From contig NZ_JACGXA010000001.1 of assembly GCF_014138045.1 (NCBI RefSeq), positions 2,403,001 to 2,467,000 on the forward strand: a stretch of DNA of 64,000 nt, written 5' to 3'. The translations under genes and the position numbers were made by a program. The stretch's first letter is position 1. Each line of letters begins with the position of its first letter. The notes beneath the pieces were generated by a model that saw only the letters and a program-made list of their open reading frames with translations, had not been told where the DNA came from and did no database searches. Source of the stretch: Nocardioides ginsengisegetis. Lineage in GTDB: Bacteria; Actinomycetota; Actinomycetes; Propionibacteriales; Nocardioidaceae. Below, piece by piece: positions 17,542 through 26,373 of the stretch.

Positions 17542-17632
17542 CTAGGCCATCCCAGCGCCCCGCCGACGCGGCCTCCGGCTCATGGCCGGAGGGTCTCTGA
17601 CTGCGTCGGTGGGCTTCTGGCAGGCTGGCCCC

Positions 17633-18148
17633 ATGGCACTGCATCAGATTCCGGCGCGGATCCGGTGGGCGGTCGAGCTCATGGATGTCCAACCCTCCGA
17701 CCACGTCCTCGAGATCGGGTGCGGCGCGGGCGCCGGGGCCGAGTTGATCTGCAACCGCCTGACCACCGGCAAGCTCTTCGCCATCGACCGCTCCGAGTCG
17801 GGCGTCGACCGCACCAAGCGCCGCAACCACGCCTTCGTGGAGTCCGGCCGGCTCACCGTGCGGCAGATCGACCTCGCCACCCTGCGCGTCCCGGTCAAGC
17901 GGCTGCACAAGGTCTACTCCTTCAACGTCAACCTGTTCTGGGTGCGCGCGTGCGCCGACGAGGTGGCCCTGCTGCACGAGCGGGTGGTGCCGGGCGGCGC
18001 GGTGTTCCTGTTCTACGAGGCCAAGAGCCCCGAGCTGGTGCGCACGATCGTGGAGAAGTCCTCCAAGGCCCTGGCCGACGGCGGCTTCCGGGTCTCGGTC
18101 GTGGAGCAGAAGGCCCCCGCGGTCGTGGGCATCATCGGGCGCCGATAA
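17633..18148 (+). CDS. class I SAM-dependent methyltransferase
   Basis: A 171-aa Rossmann-fold protein with SAM motif I in VLEIGCGAGAGAELICNRL and the acidic residue after beta-2 in LFAIDRSESGVD. The substrate is unknown. The ATG at 17633 gives MALHQIPARIRWAVEL; CAGGCT 6 bases upstream is a poor match to the leaderless -10 pattern. An upstream ATG at 17582 is open but would overlap the promoter region shared with dapB. Its TAA stop lies inside an inverted repeat that probably belongs to the next gene's control region. Confidence 0.85.
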   Translation: MALHQIPARIRWAVELMDVQPSDHVLEIGCGAGAGAELICNRLTTGKLFAIDRSESGVDRTKRRNHAFVESGRLTVRQIDLATLRVPVKRLHKVYSFNVNLFWVRACADEVALLHERVVPGGAVFLFYEAKSPELVRTIVEKSSKALADGGFRVSVVEQKAPAVVGIIGRR

Positions 18149-18193
18149 GGTTTCAGCCTTATAGGACTCTTGCATTAGGTTTTTCCCTAACGT
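18146..18193 (+). promoter_or_regulatory. promoter with two N6-spaced operator-like palindromes
   Basis: TAAGG-N6-CCTTA (18146-18161) and TTAGG-N6-CCTAA (18175-18190) have similar half-sites, identical spacing, and centres 29 bases apart. The second overlaps TAACGT (18188-18193), a good -10 box. The arrangement suggests repression of the following SatD-like gene, quite possibly by its own product. Confidence 0.55.
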
Positions 18194-18229
18194 ACGCTCG
18201 TCATCAGGAACGAGCCGAGGAGGAACCGC

Positions 18230-18838
18230 ATGAGCCGCTCCGTCGCGGTCCTCACCGTCGACCAGCGCAGCAGCCGCCTGGGTCCCGACCTGGTCCCCGC
18301 CACGGTGGACGCCCTGTCGGGCGTCCCGATGCTGCTGCCCTTCGAGCGCACCGCGGGCGACGAGTTCCAGGGCGTCACCGACGACCCGGCGACGCTCCCC
18401 CGGATCGTGGAGCGGCTGCTCCGCGAGGACGCCTGGAACATCGGCATCGGCATCGGCGTCATCGACGACCCCGCCCCCGAGACCGCGAGGGCCGGCCGCG
18501 GCCCGGCCTACCTCGCGGCCCGCGAGGCCGTGACGACCGCCAAGGGGAGCCCGTGGCACCTGCGGGTCTGCGGCGAGGACCCGGACGTCCGGTCGCTCGA
18601 GACCACGCTGTGGCTGTGGGCGGCGGTCCTGGGCCGGCGCACCGAGCGCGGGTGGGAGGTCGCCGACCTCGTCGACGGCGCGGACTCGGTGCTGACCTAC
18701 CAGGAGGCCGCCGAGCGGCTCGGTGTCACCCAGTCGGCCGTCAGCCAGCGCGCCCAGGCCGCCGGCATCGTGGAGGGCCGACGCGCCCGGGAGCTCGCCT
18801 CCGCGCTGACCGCCCGCCTGCTCGGGCAGGATGCCTGA
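18230..18838 (+). CDS. SatD-like protein with C-terminal helix-turn-helix
   Basis: A 202-aa protein resembling the SatD family. The N-terminal part carries ERTAGDEFQGVTDDP, the family hallmark. The C-terminus, YQEAAERLGVTQSAVSQRAQ, is a clear helix-turn-helix. This combination suggests a DNA-binding regulator whose effector is unknown. The start is fixed by GAGGAGG at 18217-18223, 6 bases before the ATG. The last codons overlap the start of the membrane-protein gene by 8 bases. Two palindromes in its promoter make autoregulation likely; that is inference. Confidence 0.8.
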   Translation: MSRSVAVLTVDQRSSRLGPDLVPATVDALSGVPMLLPFERTAGDEFQGVTDDPATLPRIVERLLREDAWNIGIGIGVIDDPAPETARAGRGPAYLAAREAVTTAKGSPWHLRVCGEDPDVRSLETTLWLWAAVLGRRTERGWEVADLVDGADSVLTYQEAAERLGVTQSAVSQRAQAAGIVEGRRARELASALTARLLGQDA

Positions 18839-19370
18839 CGTGTTCCTGCTCCTGCTCACCCTCACGCTCGTGGCCGCGGGCCTGGCCTGGCTGCGCCGCG
18901 CGGTCGTCGTCGCGCTGCCGCTGACGCTGCTGGGGCTCGCGGTGACGGCCTACCTCGCGGCCGCCAACGTCACCGACCCGGTCCTCAACGAGGGCGAGCG
19001 GGCGCTGATCGTGGCCGTCTCGGCCCTCCTGGCCATCGCGGGCGGCGGCCCGGTCACGACGCGCGTCTTCGCGCTCGTCGACGGGCCGCGCCACACGCAG
19101 GACGACGGTTCGGTGAGCCGGGCCGGCGAGGTCCTGCGCGGCGGCACCTGGATCGGCGCCCTCGAGCGCGCCGCGGTCTTCGCCAGCCTCGCCGCCGGGA
19201 TCCCCGAGGGCGTGGCGATCGTGCTCGGCCTCAAGGGCCTGGGCCGCTACCCCGAGCTGCGCAGCGGCGAGGTGGCCGGCGCCGCCGAGCGCTTCATCAT
19301 CGGCACGTTCACCAGCGTGCTCTGGGCCGCCGCGTGCGCGGGCACGGTGCGGCTCGTCCTCTGGCTCTGA
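18831..19370 (+). CDS. hypothetical integral membrane protein
   Basis: A 179-aa protein with about four to five hydrophobic helices (residues 3-45, 57-80, 108-132 and 155-178) and a short polar loop around DGPRHTQDDGSVSRAGEVLR. It starts inside the end of the SatD-like gene (8-base overlap), so the two are co-translated; paired SatD-type regulator and membrane genes are a recurrent arrangement. No transport or enzyme motif is visible. It ends only 9 bases from the convergent M16 peptidase gene, with no hairpin between them. Confidence 0.72.
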   Translation: MPDVFLLLLTLTLVAAGLAWLRRAVVVALPLTLLGLAVTAYLAAANVTDPVLNEGERALIVAVSALLAIAGGGPVTTRVFALVDGPRHTQDDGSVSRAGEVLRGGTWIGALERAAVFASLAAGIPEGVAIVLGLKGLGRYPELRSGEVAGAAERFIIGTFTSVLWAAACAGTVRLVLWL

Positions 19371-19379
19371 CCAGACGGA

Positions 19380-20747
19380 CTAGGCAGGCCCGACGACGGC
19401 GAGGATCTCGGGCTTGGCGAACAGGTCCGCGGCCACCGCCCGGACCTCCTCGAGCGTCACGGCGTCGATGCGCGCCATCACCTCGTCGATCGCCAGCAGC
19501 TCGTCGTAGACAAGCTCGGCCTTGCCCAGCCGCGACATCCGCGAGCCGGAGTCCTCCAGGCCCAGCACCAGTCCCCCGCGCATCTGGCCCTTGCCACGGG
19601 CGAGCTCCTCGGCGGTGATGCCCTCCGCGGCGACCTTGGCGAGCTCGGCCCGCACCACGGCGAGCACGTCGTCGAGCTTGCTGGGCAGGCAGCCCACGGA
19701 GACCCCGACGAGGCCGGAGTCGGCGTGGTGGCTGGCGAAGGAGAAGACGGAGTAGGCCAGGCCGCGGTGCTCGCGCACCTCCTGGAAGAGCCGCGAGGAC
19801 GTGCCGCCACCGAGGGCGGTGTTGAGGACGCCGAGCGCGAAGCGCCGCTCGTCCTGACGGGTCAGGCCCTCCATGCCGAGCACGACGTTGACCTGCTCGA
19901 AGGGCCGGGTCGCGTGCACCTCGCCCGGCGAGACGCGGCGGGTCCGGCCGTGCCGCGGCGGGACCGGGGACTCCTCGCGGTCCAGCCAGCCGTTGCGGCC
20001 GAAGGCCTTGCGCACCATTCGCACGAGCGCGGCGTGGTCGACGTTGCCGGCGGCCGAGACGACCATGTTGGCCGGGCGGTAGTGGCGCGCGTAGAAGCGC
20101 TTGATCTGCGCCGGGGTGAGCGCCGTGATCGACGCGTCGGTGCCGGCGATCGGCCGGCCCAGCGGCGAGTCACCCCACGCCTGCTGGGCGAAGAGGTTGT
20201 GCACCACGTCGTCGGGGTCGTCGTCGTGCATGGCGATCTCGTCGAGGATCACGTCGCGCTCGGCCTCGACGTCCGCGTCGGTGATCGTCGAGCTCGTGAT
20301 CATGTCGCCGATCACGTCGACGGCCAGGCCGAGGTCCTCGTCGAGGACCCGGGCGTGGAAGCAGGTGTACTCCTTGGCGGTGAAGGCGTTGAACTCACCG
20401 CCGACCGCGTCGAGCGCGATCGAGATGTCGAGGGCGGACCGCTCCGCGGTGCCCTTGAAGAGCAGGTGCTCGAGGAAGTGCGAGCAGCCGTGCAGGGTGG
20501 GCGTCTCGTCGCGCGAGCCGACACCGACCCACACGCCGATGCTGGCCGACCGCACGCCCGCCATCTGCTCGCTGATGACGCGGAGGCCACCGGGCAGGAG
20601 GGTACGGCGCACCCGCGAGGTGACCTGTCCGTCGGGGTCGCGCACGGTCTGGAGGGTGCGGGTGGAGCCGGACTTCTGGGTGAGACCGGACGACCGGCCA
20701 GCAGATGCCTGCTGGCCGGTCGTCGCGGCGTTGTTGCTCTGCGTCAC
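19380..20747 (-). CDS. M16 family zinc peptidase (pitrilysin-like)
   Basis: A cytosolic or envelope-associated zinc protease with the inverted motif HFLEH at 90-94 in HGCSHFLEHLLFKGT and the downstream glutamate in VEAERDVILDEIAMHDDDP. It is 455 aa in two M16 halves; the second (from about 220) is inactive as usual. The GTG start at 20747 follows the pnp stop by 7 bases. The longer open frame to 20990 lies within pnp. The pair pnp-M16 peptidase is conserved in actinobacteria. Confidence 0.94.
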   Translation of the reverse strand: MTQSNNAATTGQQASAGRSSGLTQKSGSTRTLQTVRDPDGQVTSRVRRTLLPGGLRVISEQMAGVRSASIGVWVGVGSRDETPTLHGCSHFLEHLLFKGTAERSALDISIALDAVGGEFNAFTAKEYTCFHARVLDEDLGLAVDVIGDMITSSTITDADVEAERDVILDEIAMHDDDPDDVVHNLFAQQAWGDSPLGRPIAGTDASITALTPAQIKRFYARHYRPANMVVSAAGNVDHAALVRMVRKAFGRNGWLDREESPVPPRHGRTRRVSPGEVHATRPFEQVNVVLGMEGLTRQDERRFALGVLNTALGGGTSSRLFQEVREHRGLAYSVFSFASHHADSGLVGVSVGCLPSKLDDVLAVVRAELAKVAAEGITAEELARGKGQMRGGLVLGLEDSGSRMSRLGKAELVYDELLAIDEVMARIDAVTLEEVRAVAADLFAKPEILAVVGPA

Positions 20748-20754
20748 GCAGTGA

Positions 20755-22989
20755 TCACTCGGCCGACTCGGTCTCGGGTGCCTCGGCCTCGGCCTCGGCC
20801 GCGCCCTCCTCGAGGACCGGGACCAGCGACAGCTTGCCGCGGTCGTCGATCTCGCCGATCTCGACCTGGATCTTCTGGCCGACCGAGAGGACGTCCTCGA
20901 CGGCGTCGACGCGCTTGCCACCGGCGAGGCCACGCAGCTTGCTGATGTGCAGCAGGCCGTCCTTGCCGGGCAGCAGCGAGACGAACGCACCGAAGTTGGT
21001 CGTCTTCACGACGGTGCCGAGGTAGCGCTCGCCGACCTCGGGCATCGTCGGGTTGGCGATCGCGTTGACCGCCTGGCGGGCCGCCTCCGCAGCCTCACCG
21101 TTGGTCGCACCGATGTAGATCGTGCCGTCGTCCTCGATGGACAGCGACGCACCGGTGTCGTCCTGGATCTGGTTGATCACCTTGCCCTTCGGGCCGATGA
21201 CCTCGCCGATCTTGTCGACGGGGATGCGCACCGTGATGATGCGCGGCGCGTGCACCGACATCTCCTCGGGCTCGTCGATGGCCTCGGCCATGACGTCGAG
21301 GATCGCGAGGCGCGCGTCCTTGGCCTGGGTCAGCGCCGCAGCGAGGACCTCGGCCGGGATGCCGTCGAGCTTGGTGTCGAGCTGGAGCGCGGTGACGAAC
21401 TCGCGCGTGCCGGCGACCTTGAAGTCCATGTCGCCGAACGCGTCCTCCGCACCGAGGATGTCGGTCAGCGCGACGTACTTGGTCTCACCGTCGACCTGGT
21501 CGGAGATGAGGCCCATGGCGATGCCGGCGACGGCCGCGCGGAGCGGGACACCGGCCTGCAGGAGCGACATCGTCGAGGCGCAGACCGAGCCCATCGAGGT
21601 GGAGCCGTTGGAGCCCATGGCCTCGGAGAGCTGGCGGATCGCGTAGGGGAACTCCTCGCGGGTCGGGAGGACCGGCAGCAGCGCACGGCGCGCGAGCGCA
21701 CCGTGGCCGACCTCGCGGCGCTTGGGCGAGCCCACGCGACCGGTCTCGCCGGTGGAGAACGGCGGGAAGACGTACTTGTGCATGTAGCGGCGCGACTTCT
21801 CCGGGGAGAGGGTGTCGAGCTTCTGCTCCAGCGTCAGCATGTTGAGGGTGGTGACGCCCAGGATCTGGGTCTCGCCACGCTCGAACAGCGCCGAGCCGTG
21901 GACCCGCGGCAGGACCGCGACCTCGGCGTGCAGCGGGCGGATGTCGGCGAGGCCGCGGCCGTCCATGCGGATCTGGTCGCGCAGCACGCGCTCGCGCACG
22001 ACCTGCTTGTTGACCGAGCGGAACGCCGCACCGATCTCCTTCTCGCGGCCCTCGAACTTGCCGGAGAGGTCGTCGAGCAGCGCAGCCTTGAGCTCGTCGG
22101 TCCTGGCCTCGCGCTCCTGCTTGTCCGCGATGGTCATCGCCGCAGCCAGGTCGGCCTTCACGGACGCCTCGACGGCGTCGTACACGTCGTCCTCGTAGTC
22201 GAGGAAGATCGGGAACTCCTGGACGGGCTTGGCCGCCACGTTGGCGAGCTCCTGCTGCGCCTCGACGAGCTGCTTGATGAACGGCTTGGCCGCGTCGAGA
22301 CCGCCGGCGACGACCTCCTCGGTCGGAGCCTGCACGCCGCCCTGGACGAGCGTCCAGGTCTGCTCGGTGGCCTCGGCCTCGACCATCATGATCGCGACGT
22401 CACCGGTGTCGGTCACGCGACCCGCGACGACCATGTCGAAGACGGCGTCCTCGAGCTGGCTGTGCGTCGGGAAGGCGACCCACTGGCCCTCGATGAGGGC
22501 GACGCGGACGCCGCCGACCGGGCCGGAGAACGGCAGGCCGGAGAGCTGGGTGGAGATGGACGCGGCGTTGATCGCGAGCACGTCGTAGGGGGTGTCGGGG
22601 TTGAGCGCCATGACCGTGATGACGACCTGGACCTCGTTGCGCAGACCCTTCTTGAAGGTCGGGCGCAGCGGGCGGTCGATCAGGCGGCAGGTGAGGATGG
22701 CGTCCTCACCGGGACGACCCTCGCTGCGGAAGAACGAGCCGGGGATCTGGCCGGCGGCGTACATCCGCTCCTCGACGTCGATCGTCAGGGGGAAGAAGTC
22801 GAAGTGGTCCTTGGGGTGCTTGCCGGCCGTGGTGGCCGAGAGCAGCATCGTGTCGTCGTCGAGGTAGGCGGTGACCGAACCGGCCGCCTGACGGGCCAGC
22901 AGGCCGGTCTCGAACTTGACGGTGCGCTTGCCGAACTTGCCGTTGTCGAGAACGGTCTCGACGGCGGAGATGACGGGGCCCTCGTTCAA
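20755..22989 (-). CDS. pnp: polyribonucleotide nucleotidyltransferase (PNPase / GpsI)
   Basis: A 3'-5' phosphorolytic RNA exonuclease; actinobacterial forms have also been described as guanosine pentaphosphate synthetase. It is 744 aa in the order RNase PH 1, helical linker, RNase PH 2, KH domain ([19 protein letters not shown], about 595-655) and S1 domain ([20 protein letters not shown], about 665-735). An acidic tail ([13 protein letters not shown]) follows. The start is a TTG at 22989 with AGGGA 8 bases upstream. No ATG or GTG near it keeps the conserved N-terminus. The 355-base leader is noted separately. Confidence 0.96.
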   Translation of the reverse strand: MNEGPVISAVETVLDNGKFGKRTVKFETGLLARQAAGSVTAYLDDDTMLLSATTAGKHPKDHFDFFPLTIDVEERMYAAGQIPGSFFRSEGRPGEDAILTCRLIDRPLRPTFKKGLRNEVQVVITVMALNPDTPYDVLAINAASISTQLSGLPFSGPVGGVRVALIEGQWVAFPTHSQLEDAVFDMVVAGRVTDTGDVAIMMVEAEATEQTWTLVQGGVQAPTEEVVAGGLDAAKPFIKQLVEAQQELANVAAKPVQEFPIFLDYEDDVYDAVEASVKADLAAAMTIADKQEREARTDELKAALLDDLSGKFEGREKEIGAAFRSVNKQVVRERVLRDQIRMDGRGLADIRPLHAEVAVLPRVHGSALFERGETQILGVTTLNMLTLEQKLDTLSPEKSRRYMHKYVFPPFSTGETGRVGSPKRREVGHGALARRALLPVLPTREEFPYAIRQLSEAMGSNGSTSMGSVCASTMSLLQAGVPLRAAVAGIAMGLISDQVDGETKYVALTDILGAEDAFGDMDFKVAGTREFVTALQLDTKLDGIPAEVLAAALTQAKDARLAILDVMAEAIDEPEEMSVHAPRIITVRIPVDKIGEVIGPKGKVINQIQDDTGASLSIEDDGTIYIGATNGEAAEAARQAVNAIANPTMPEVGERYLGTVVKTTNFGAFVSLLPGKDGLLHISKLRGLAGGKRVDAVEDVLSVGQKIQVEIGEIDDRGKLSLVPVLEEGAAEAEAEAPETESAE

Positions 22990-23344
22990 GGGGTGTCCCT
23001 TTCTGTTCGCGGAGCGATCCGCGGCGTCCCGCTTCGGTGGCGGGGTGTCTCTCTCTCGAGGATCCCGCCCTGTGGTCCCTCCCCGTGTCTGCTGGGAGGG
23101 GGCCGGTCTTCGATCGAGGCTCGCAGCGACTCGCCCGCGTGAGCGGGGCGGGAGCCCTGAGAGCCACTACCGAGGACCGGGCCAGAACGTGCGGGTCGCT
23201 CCTGGTGTGGTGTGTTTGTTCAGTTGTGGCGGCTCCGGGCACGGCCGGTGACCGCCGACGGTCAGACCCTAGCGGGAAAGACCCGAAATGTGAGCGGAGC
23301 GGCCACCCGGACAGGGCAGCCGCTCCACCCTTCGAAGCTGGAGA
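22990..23344 (-). promoter_or_regulatory. pnp leader and rpsO-pnp intergenic region
   Basis: No gene fits in this gap. It contains a GC hairpin with arms GAGCGGC/GCCGCTC (23297-23303 and 23319-23325) 20 bases after the rpsO stop, probably an attenuating terminator or processing site. A small GCGGA-GCGA-TCCGC tetraloop hairpin (23009-23022) lies just ahead of the pnp ribosome site. In other bacteria PNPase controls its own mRNA through such leader structures; here that is inference. Confidence 0.5.
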
Positions 23345-23620
23345 TCAGCGACGCAGGCCGAGACGCTCGATGATCGACCGGTAGCGGTCGATCTCCGTCT
23401 TCTGCAGGTAGTTGAGAAGGCGGCGGCGCTGGCCGACGAGCAGCAGCAGGCCACGACGGCTGTGGTGGTCGTGCTTGTGCGTCTTGAGGTGGTCGGTGAG
23501 GTGGCTGATGCGGTGGCTGAGCAGCGCGATCTGGACCTCCGGCGAACCGGTGTCGCCCTCGCCCGTGGCGTACTCGGCGATGATCCTCTTCTTGGTCTCC
23601 GCGTCGGTACCGATCGACAT
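23345..23620 (-). CDS. rpsO: 30S ribosomal protein S15
   Basis: A 91-aa 16S rRNA-binding protein of the small-subunit platform. The conserved segments [40 protein letters not shown] and LLNYLQK are intact. The ATG at 23620 has AAGGAG about 8 bases upstream. The upstream open frame to 23710 is leader. It is followed by pnp in the classic order. Confidence 0.98.
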   Translation of the reverse strand: MSIGTDAETKKRIIAEYATGEGDTGSPEVQIALLSHRISHLTDHLKTHKHDHHSRRGLLLLVGQRRRLLNYLQKTEIDRYRSIIERLGLRR

Positions 23621-23738
23621 GCGGGGCTCCTTCCAGTTCTTCCGTTGCGCGGTGCTCCGGGCCTGGTGCCCGGGGCGCTCTCTGTCCGCGGCCGTTGGAC
23701 GGCGTGTCACCCCTCACGGGGGCAACCGGGAGAGACTA
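23621..23738 (-). promoter_or_regulatory. rpsO promoter and structured leader
   Basis: A minus-strand TAGTCT (reverse complement of 23733-23738) could be the -10 box, giving a leader of about 105 bases. The leader contains inverted GC segments such as CCGGGC and GCCCGG near 23660-23680. S15 commonly represses its own mRNA through a leader structure, so an autoregulatory element here is plausible but unproven. The remaining bases to 23817 show no gene. Confidence 0.35.
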
Positions 23739-23817
23739 CCAACGCCCGGGCGGCACCGCCGAATCGCGGTCCCGCGCCGGGCGCCGGGTGGAACTGGGTG
23801 CTGTCGCGTGATCGAGC

Positions 23818-24066
23818 TCAGACGGCGGGCGGCGGCACGTCGTCACGGCGCTCGCTGACCGTCTGGGAGCCGTCGGCGTGCGTGACGACCGCCGTGGAGC
23901 GGCGGCTGCGGTTGGCCTGGACGGCCGTCAGGGCGATGACGAGCACGCCGGCGAGCGTGAGGATCCACCCGACCATCGTCAGGTCGACGCTGTTGATGTT
24001 GTCGGTCACCGCGAGGGCCAGGATCAGGCCGATCGCGAGGAGGAAGACACCGAGTCCGTATCCCAT
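23818..24066 (-). CDS. DUF6458 family small membrane protein
   Basis: An 82-aa protein with two membrane helices, MGYGLGVFLLAIGLILALAV and MVGWILTLAGVLVIALTAVQ, joined by the short DNINSVDL turn, then a basic stretch and a polar tail. This matches a small actinobacterial family of unknown function. The ATG at 24066 has AAAGGGA upstream; the ORF opening at 24117 lacks the family start. It stands alone. Confidence 0.82.
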   Translation of the reverse strand: MGYGLGVFLLAIGLILALAVTDNINSVDLTMVGWILTLAGVLVIALTAVQANRSRRSTAVVTHADGSQTVSERRDDVPPPAV

Positions 24067-24190
24067 GGCGGGGGTCCCTTTCAGACGTGGCCGCCCGGGT
24101 GGCGGGCGGCTCTGCACCCGCAGGTTAGCCGGGTGGGGTGGCCATCCGGTGGACGCGGCCCCCTGTCACCGTGACAGTTCCGGTGGCACG

Positions 24191-26356
24191 ATGGCGGCCG
24201 TGGGCATCCTGACGAACGGACCGGTTCCCGACGACTTCACCGGCACGCGCCTGGGCGTGTGCAACCTCTGCGAGGCGATCTGCGGGCTCGAGCTGAGCAT
24301 CGAGGGCGGTCGGGTGACCTCGATCCGGGGCAACGAGGCCGACCCGCTGTCCCGCGGCCACATCTGCCCCAAGGGCGTCGCCTTGGCCGACATCTACGAC
24401 GATCCCGACCGGCTGCGTCGCCCGGTCCGACGGATCGGTCGCGGCGCCGACGCCGAGTGGGTCGAGATCGACTGGGACGAGGCGCTCGACCTGGTGGCCG
24501 AGGGGCTGGCGACCGCGGCCAACCGGCACGGCCGCGACGCGATCGGGATCTACCTGGGCAATCCCAACGCCCACTCGCTCGGCTCGTCCACGCACGGACT
24601 GCCCATGATCAAGACGCTGCGCACCCGCAACCGGTTCAGCGCCTCTTCGGTCGACCAGATCCCCCACCAGTTCGTGGCCTGGCAGATGTACGGCCACCAG
24701 CTGCTGCTGCCGATCCCGGACATCGACCGCACGTCGTACTTCCTGGTGTTCGGGGCCAACCCGATGGCCTCCAACGGCTCCCTGATGACGGTGCCGGACT
24801 TCCCCAAGCGGCTGCGCGCGCTCAAGAAGCGCGGTGGTCGGATGGTCGTCCTCGACCCGCGTCGCACCGAGACCGCGAAGGTCGCGAGCGAGCACCACTT
24901 CGTGCGGCCGGGCTCGGACGCGGTGGTGCTGCTGGCGATGCTCCAGGTGTTGCTGGCGGAGGACCTGATCTCCCCCGCGGCGTACGTCGACGACGTCGAG
25001 GCGGTCCGGGACCTCGTCTCGGACTTCACCCCCGAGCACGCCGAACCGCTCAGCGGGGTCCCGGCCGACGTGATCCGTCGGATCACCCGCGAGTTCGCGG
25101 CGGCCGACGGCGCGGCGGCGTACGGCCGGCTGGGAGTCTCCACCCACGGCTTCGGCTCGATCTGCCAGTGGGCCATCCAGTGCCTGAACCTGCTCACCGG
25201 CAACGTCGACCGCGAGGGCGGGCTGCTGTTCCCGGAGCCGGCGGTGGACGCGGTCGGGCGCGGCATCATCGGGCGCGGTCACTTCGACATCTGGCGGAGC
25301 CGCGTGCGCGGGATCCCGGAGTACGGCGGGGAGCTGCCGGTCTCGGTGATGCGCGAGGAGATCGAGACGCCCGGCGACGGGCAGATCCGGGCGGTCCTGA
25401 CCGTGGCGGGCAACCCGGTGCTGTCGACCCCGGACGGCAAGTCGCTCGCGCGTGCCTTCGACTCGCTGGACTTCATGGCGGCGGTCGACATCTACCTCAA
25501 CGAGACGACCCGGCACGCCGACGTGATCCTGCCGCCGACGACCGCGCTCGAGCGTGACCACTACGACATCGTCTTCCACGGCTTGGCCGTGCGGAACACC
25601 GCGCGGTTCACCCCTGCCGTGTTCGCCAAGCCCGACGACGCGCGCCACGACTGGCAGGTCTTCGCCGAGCTGGCGCGCCGCGTGCAGGACCGGCTCGACA
25701 GCAAGCCCGGGCTGCGCAAGCGGCTGGCGCAGCGTGCGCGCTTCGCACTGTCGCCGACGATCCAGCTCACGGCGCTGCTCGCCACCGGACGCAAGGTCTC
25801 GATGCGGCAGATGCGCGCCCACCCCGAGGGCGTCGACCTCGGGCCCCTGCGCCCGACGCTGCCCGGGCGGCTCCAGACGAAGGACAAGCGGATCTCGCTG
25901 AACCCGACCCTGGTCACCGACGACCTGGCCCGGCTGCGTGCGTCGCTGGCGTCGACCGAGGTCCCCGACCCCGACCAGCTGCTGCTGATCGGGCGGCGCC
26001 ACCAGCAGGACAACAACTCCTGGATGCACAACACCGAGCGGCTCACCCGGGGCAAGCCGCGCCACCAGCTCCTCATGCACCCCGACGACCTGGCCGCGCG
26101 CGACATCGAGCCCGGCACGCACGTGACGGTCACCTCGCGGGTCGGGTCGGTGGTCGTCGAGGTCGCCGGCGCGGAGGACATGATGCCCGGCGTCGTGTCC
26201 CTCCCCCACGGCTACGGCCACCAGGTCGACGGCACCCGTCTCGGCCACGCGGTCAAGGTGCCGGGCGTCTCGATCAACGACCTCACCGACCCCGAGCGAC
26301 TCGACGTCTCGGGGAACGCCGCGCTCAACGGCGTACCGGTCACCGTCACCGCCTGA
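24191..26356 (+). CDS. molybdopterin-dependent oxidoreductase with 4Fe-4S site
   Basis: A member of the DMSO reductase/formate dehydrogenase superfamily, 721 aa. The N-terminal cluster cysteines are C24, C27, C31 (GVCNLCEAICGLEL) and C59 (GHICPKG). Molybdopterin-binding segments include FLVFGANPMASNGSLM and VLDPRRTETAKVASEHHFV. The C-terminal dinucleotide-binding domain has LIGRRHQQDNNSWMHN. No twin-arginine signal is seen, so it is probably cytosolic. No partner subunit, cofactor gene or transporter is adjacent, so the electron acceptor and substrate are unknown. Start is ATG 24191 or GTG 24200. Confidence 0.9.
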   Translation: MAAVGILTNGPVPDDFTGTRLGVCNLCEAICGLELSIEGGRVTSIRGNEADPLSRGHICPKGVALADIYDDPDRLRRPVRRIGRGADAEWVEIDWDEALDLVAEGLATAANRHGRDAIGIYLGNPNAHSLGSSTHGLPMIKTLRTRNRFSASSVDQIPHQFVAWQMYGHQLLLPIPDIDRTSYFLVFGANPMASNGSLMTVPDFPKRLRALKKRGGRMVVLDPRRTETAKVASEHHFVRPGSDAVVLLAMLQVLLAEDLISPAAYVDDVEAVRDLVSDFTPEHAEPLSGVPADVIRRITREFAAADGAAAYGRLGVSTHGFGSICQWAIQCLNLLTGNVDREGGLLFPEPAVDAVGRGIIGRGHFDIWRSRVRGIPEYGGELPVSVMREEIETPGDGQIRAVLTVAGNPVLSTPDGKSLARAFDSLDFMAAVDIYLNETTRHADVILPPTTALERDHYDIVFHGLAVRNTARFTPAVFAKPDDARHDWQVFAELARRVQDRLDSKPGLRKRLAQRARFALSPTIQLTALLATGRKVSMRQMRAHPEGVDLGPLRPTLPGRLQTKDKRISLNPTLVTDDLARLRASLASTEVPDPDQLLLIGRRHQQDNNSWMHNTERLTRGKPRHQLLMHPDDLAARDIEPGTHVTVTSRVGSVVVEVAGAEDMMPGVVSLPHGYGHQVDGTRLGHAVKVPGVSINDLTDPERLDVSGNAALNGVPVTVTA

Positions 26357-26373
26357 AGGGCCGGCGGACTGCG

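Noticed and set aside
18175..18190. TTAGG...CCTAA as a DtxR/IdeR iron box
   Set aside because: The iron box needs a 19-base TTAGG-N9-CCTAA layout; here the spacer is 6 bases, and the neighbouring TAAGG-N6-CCTTA points to a different regulator.
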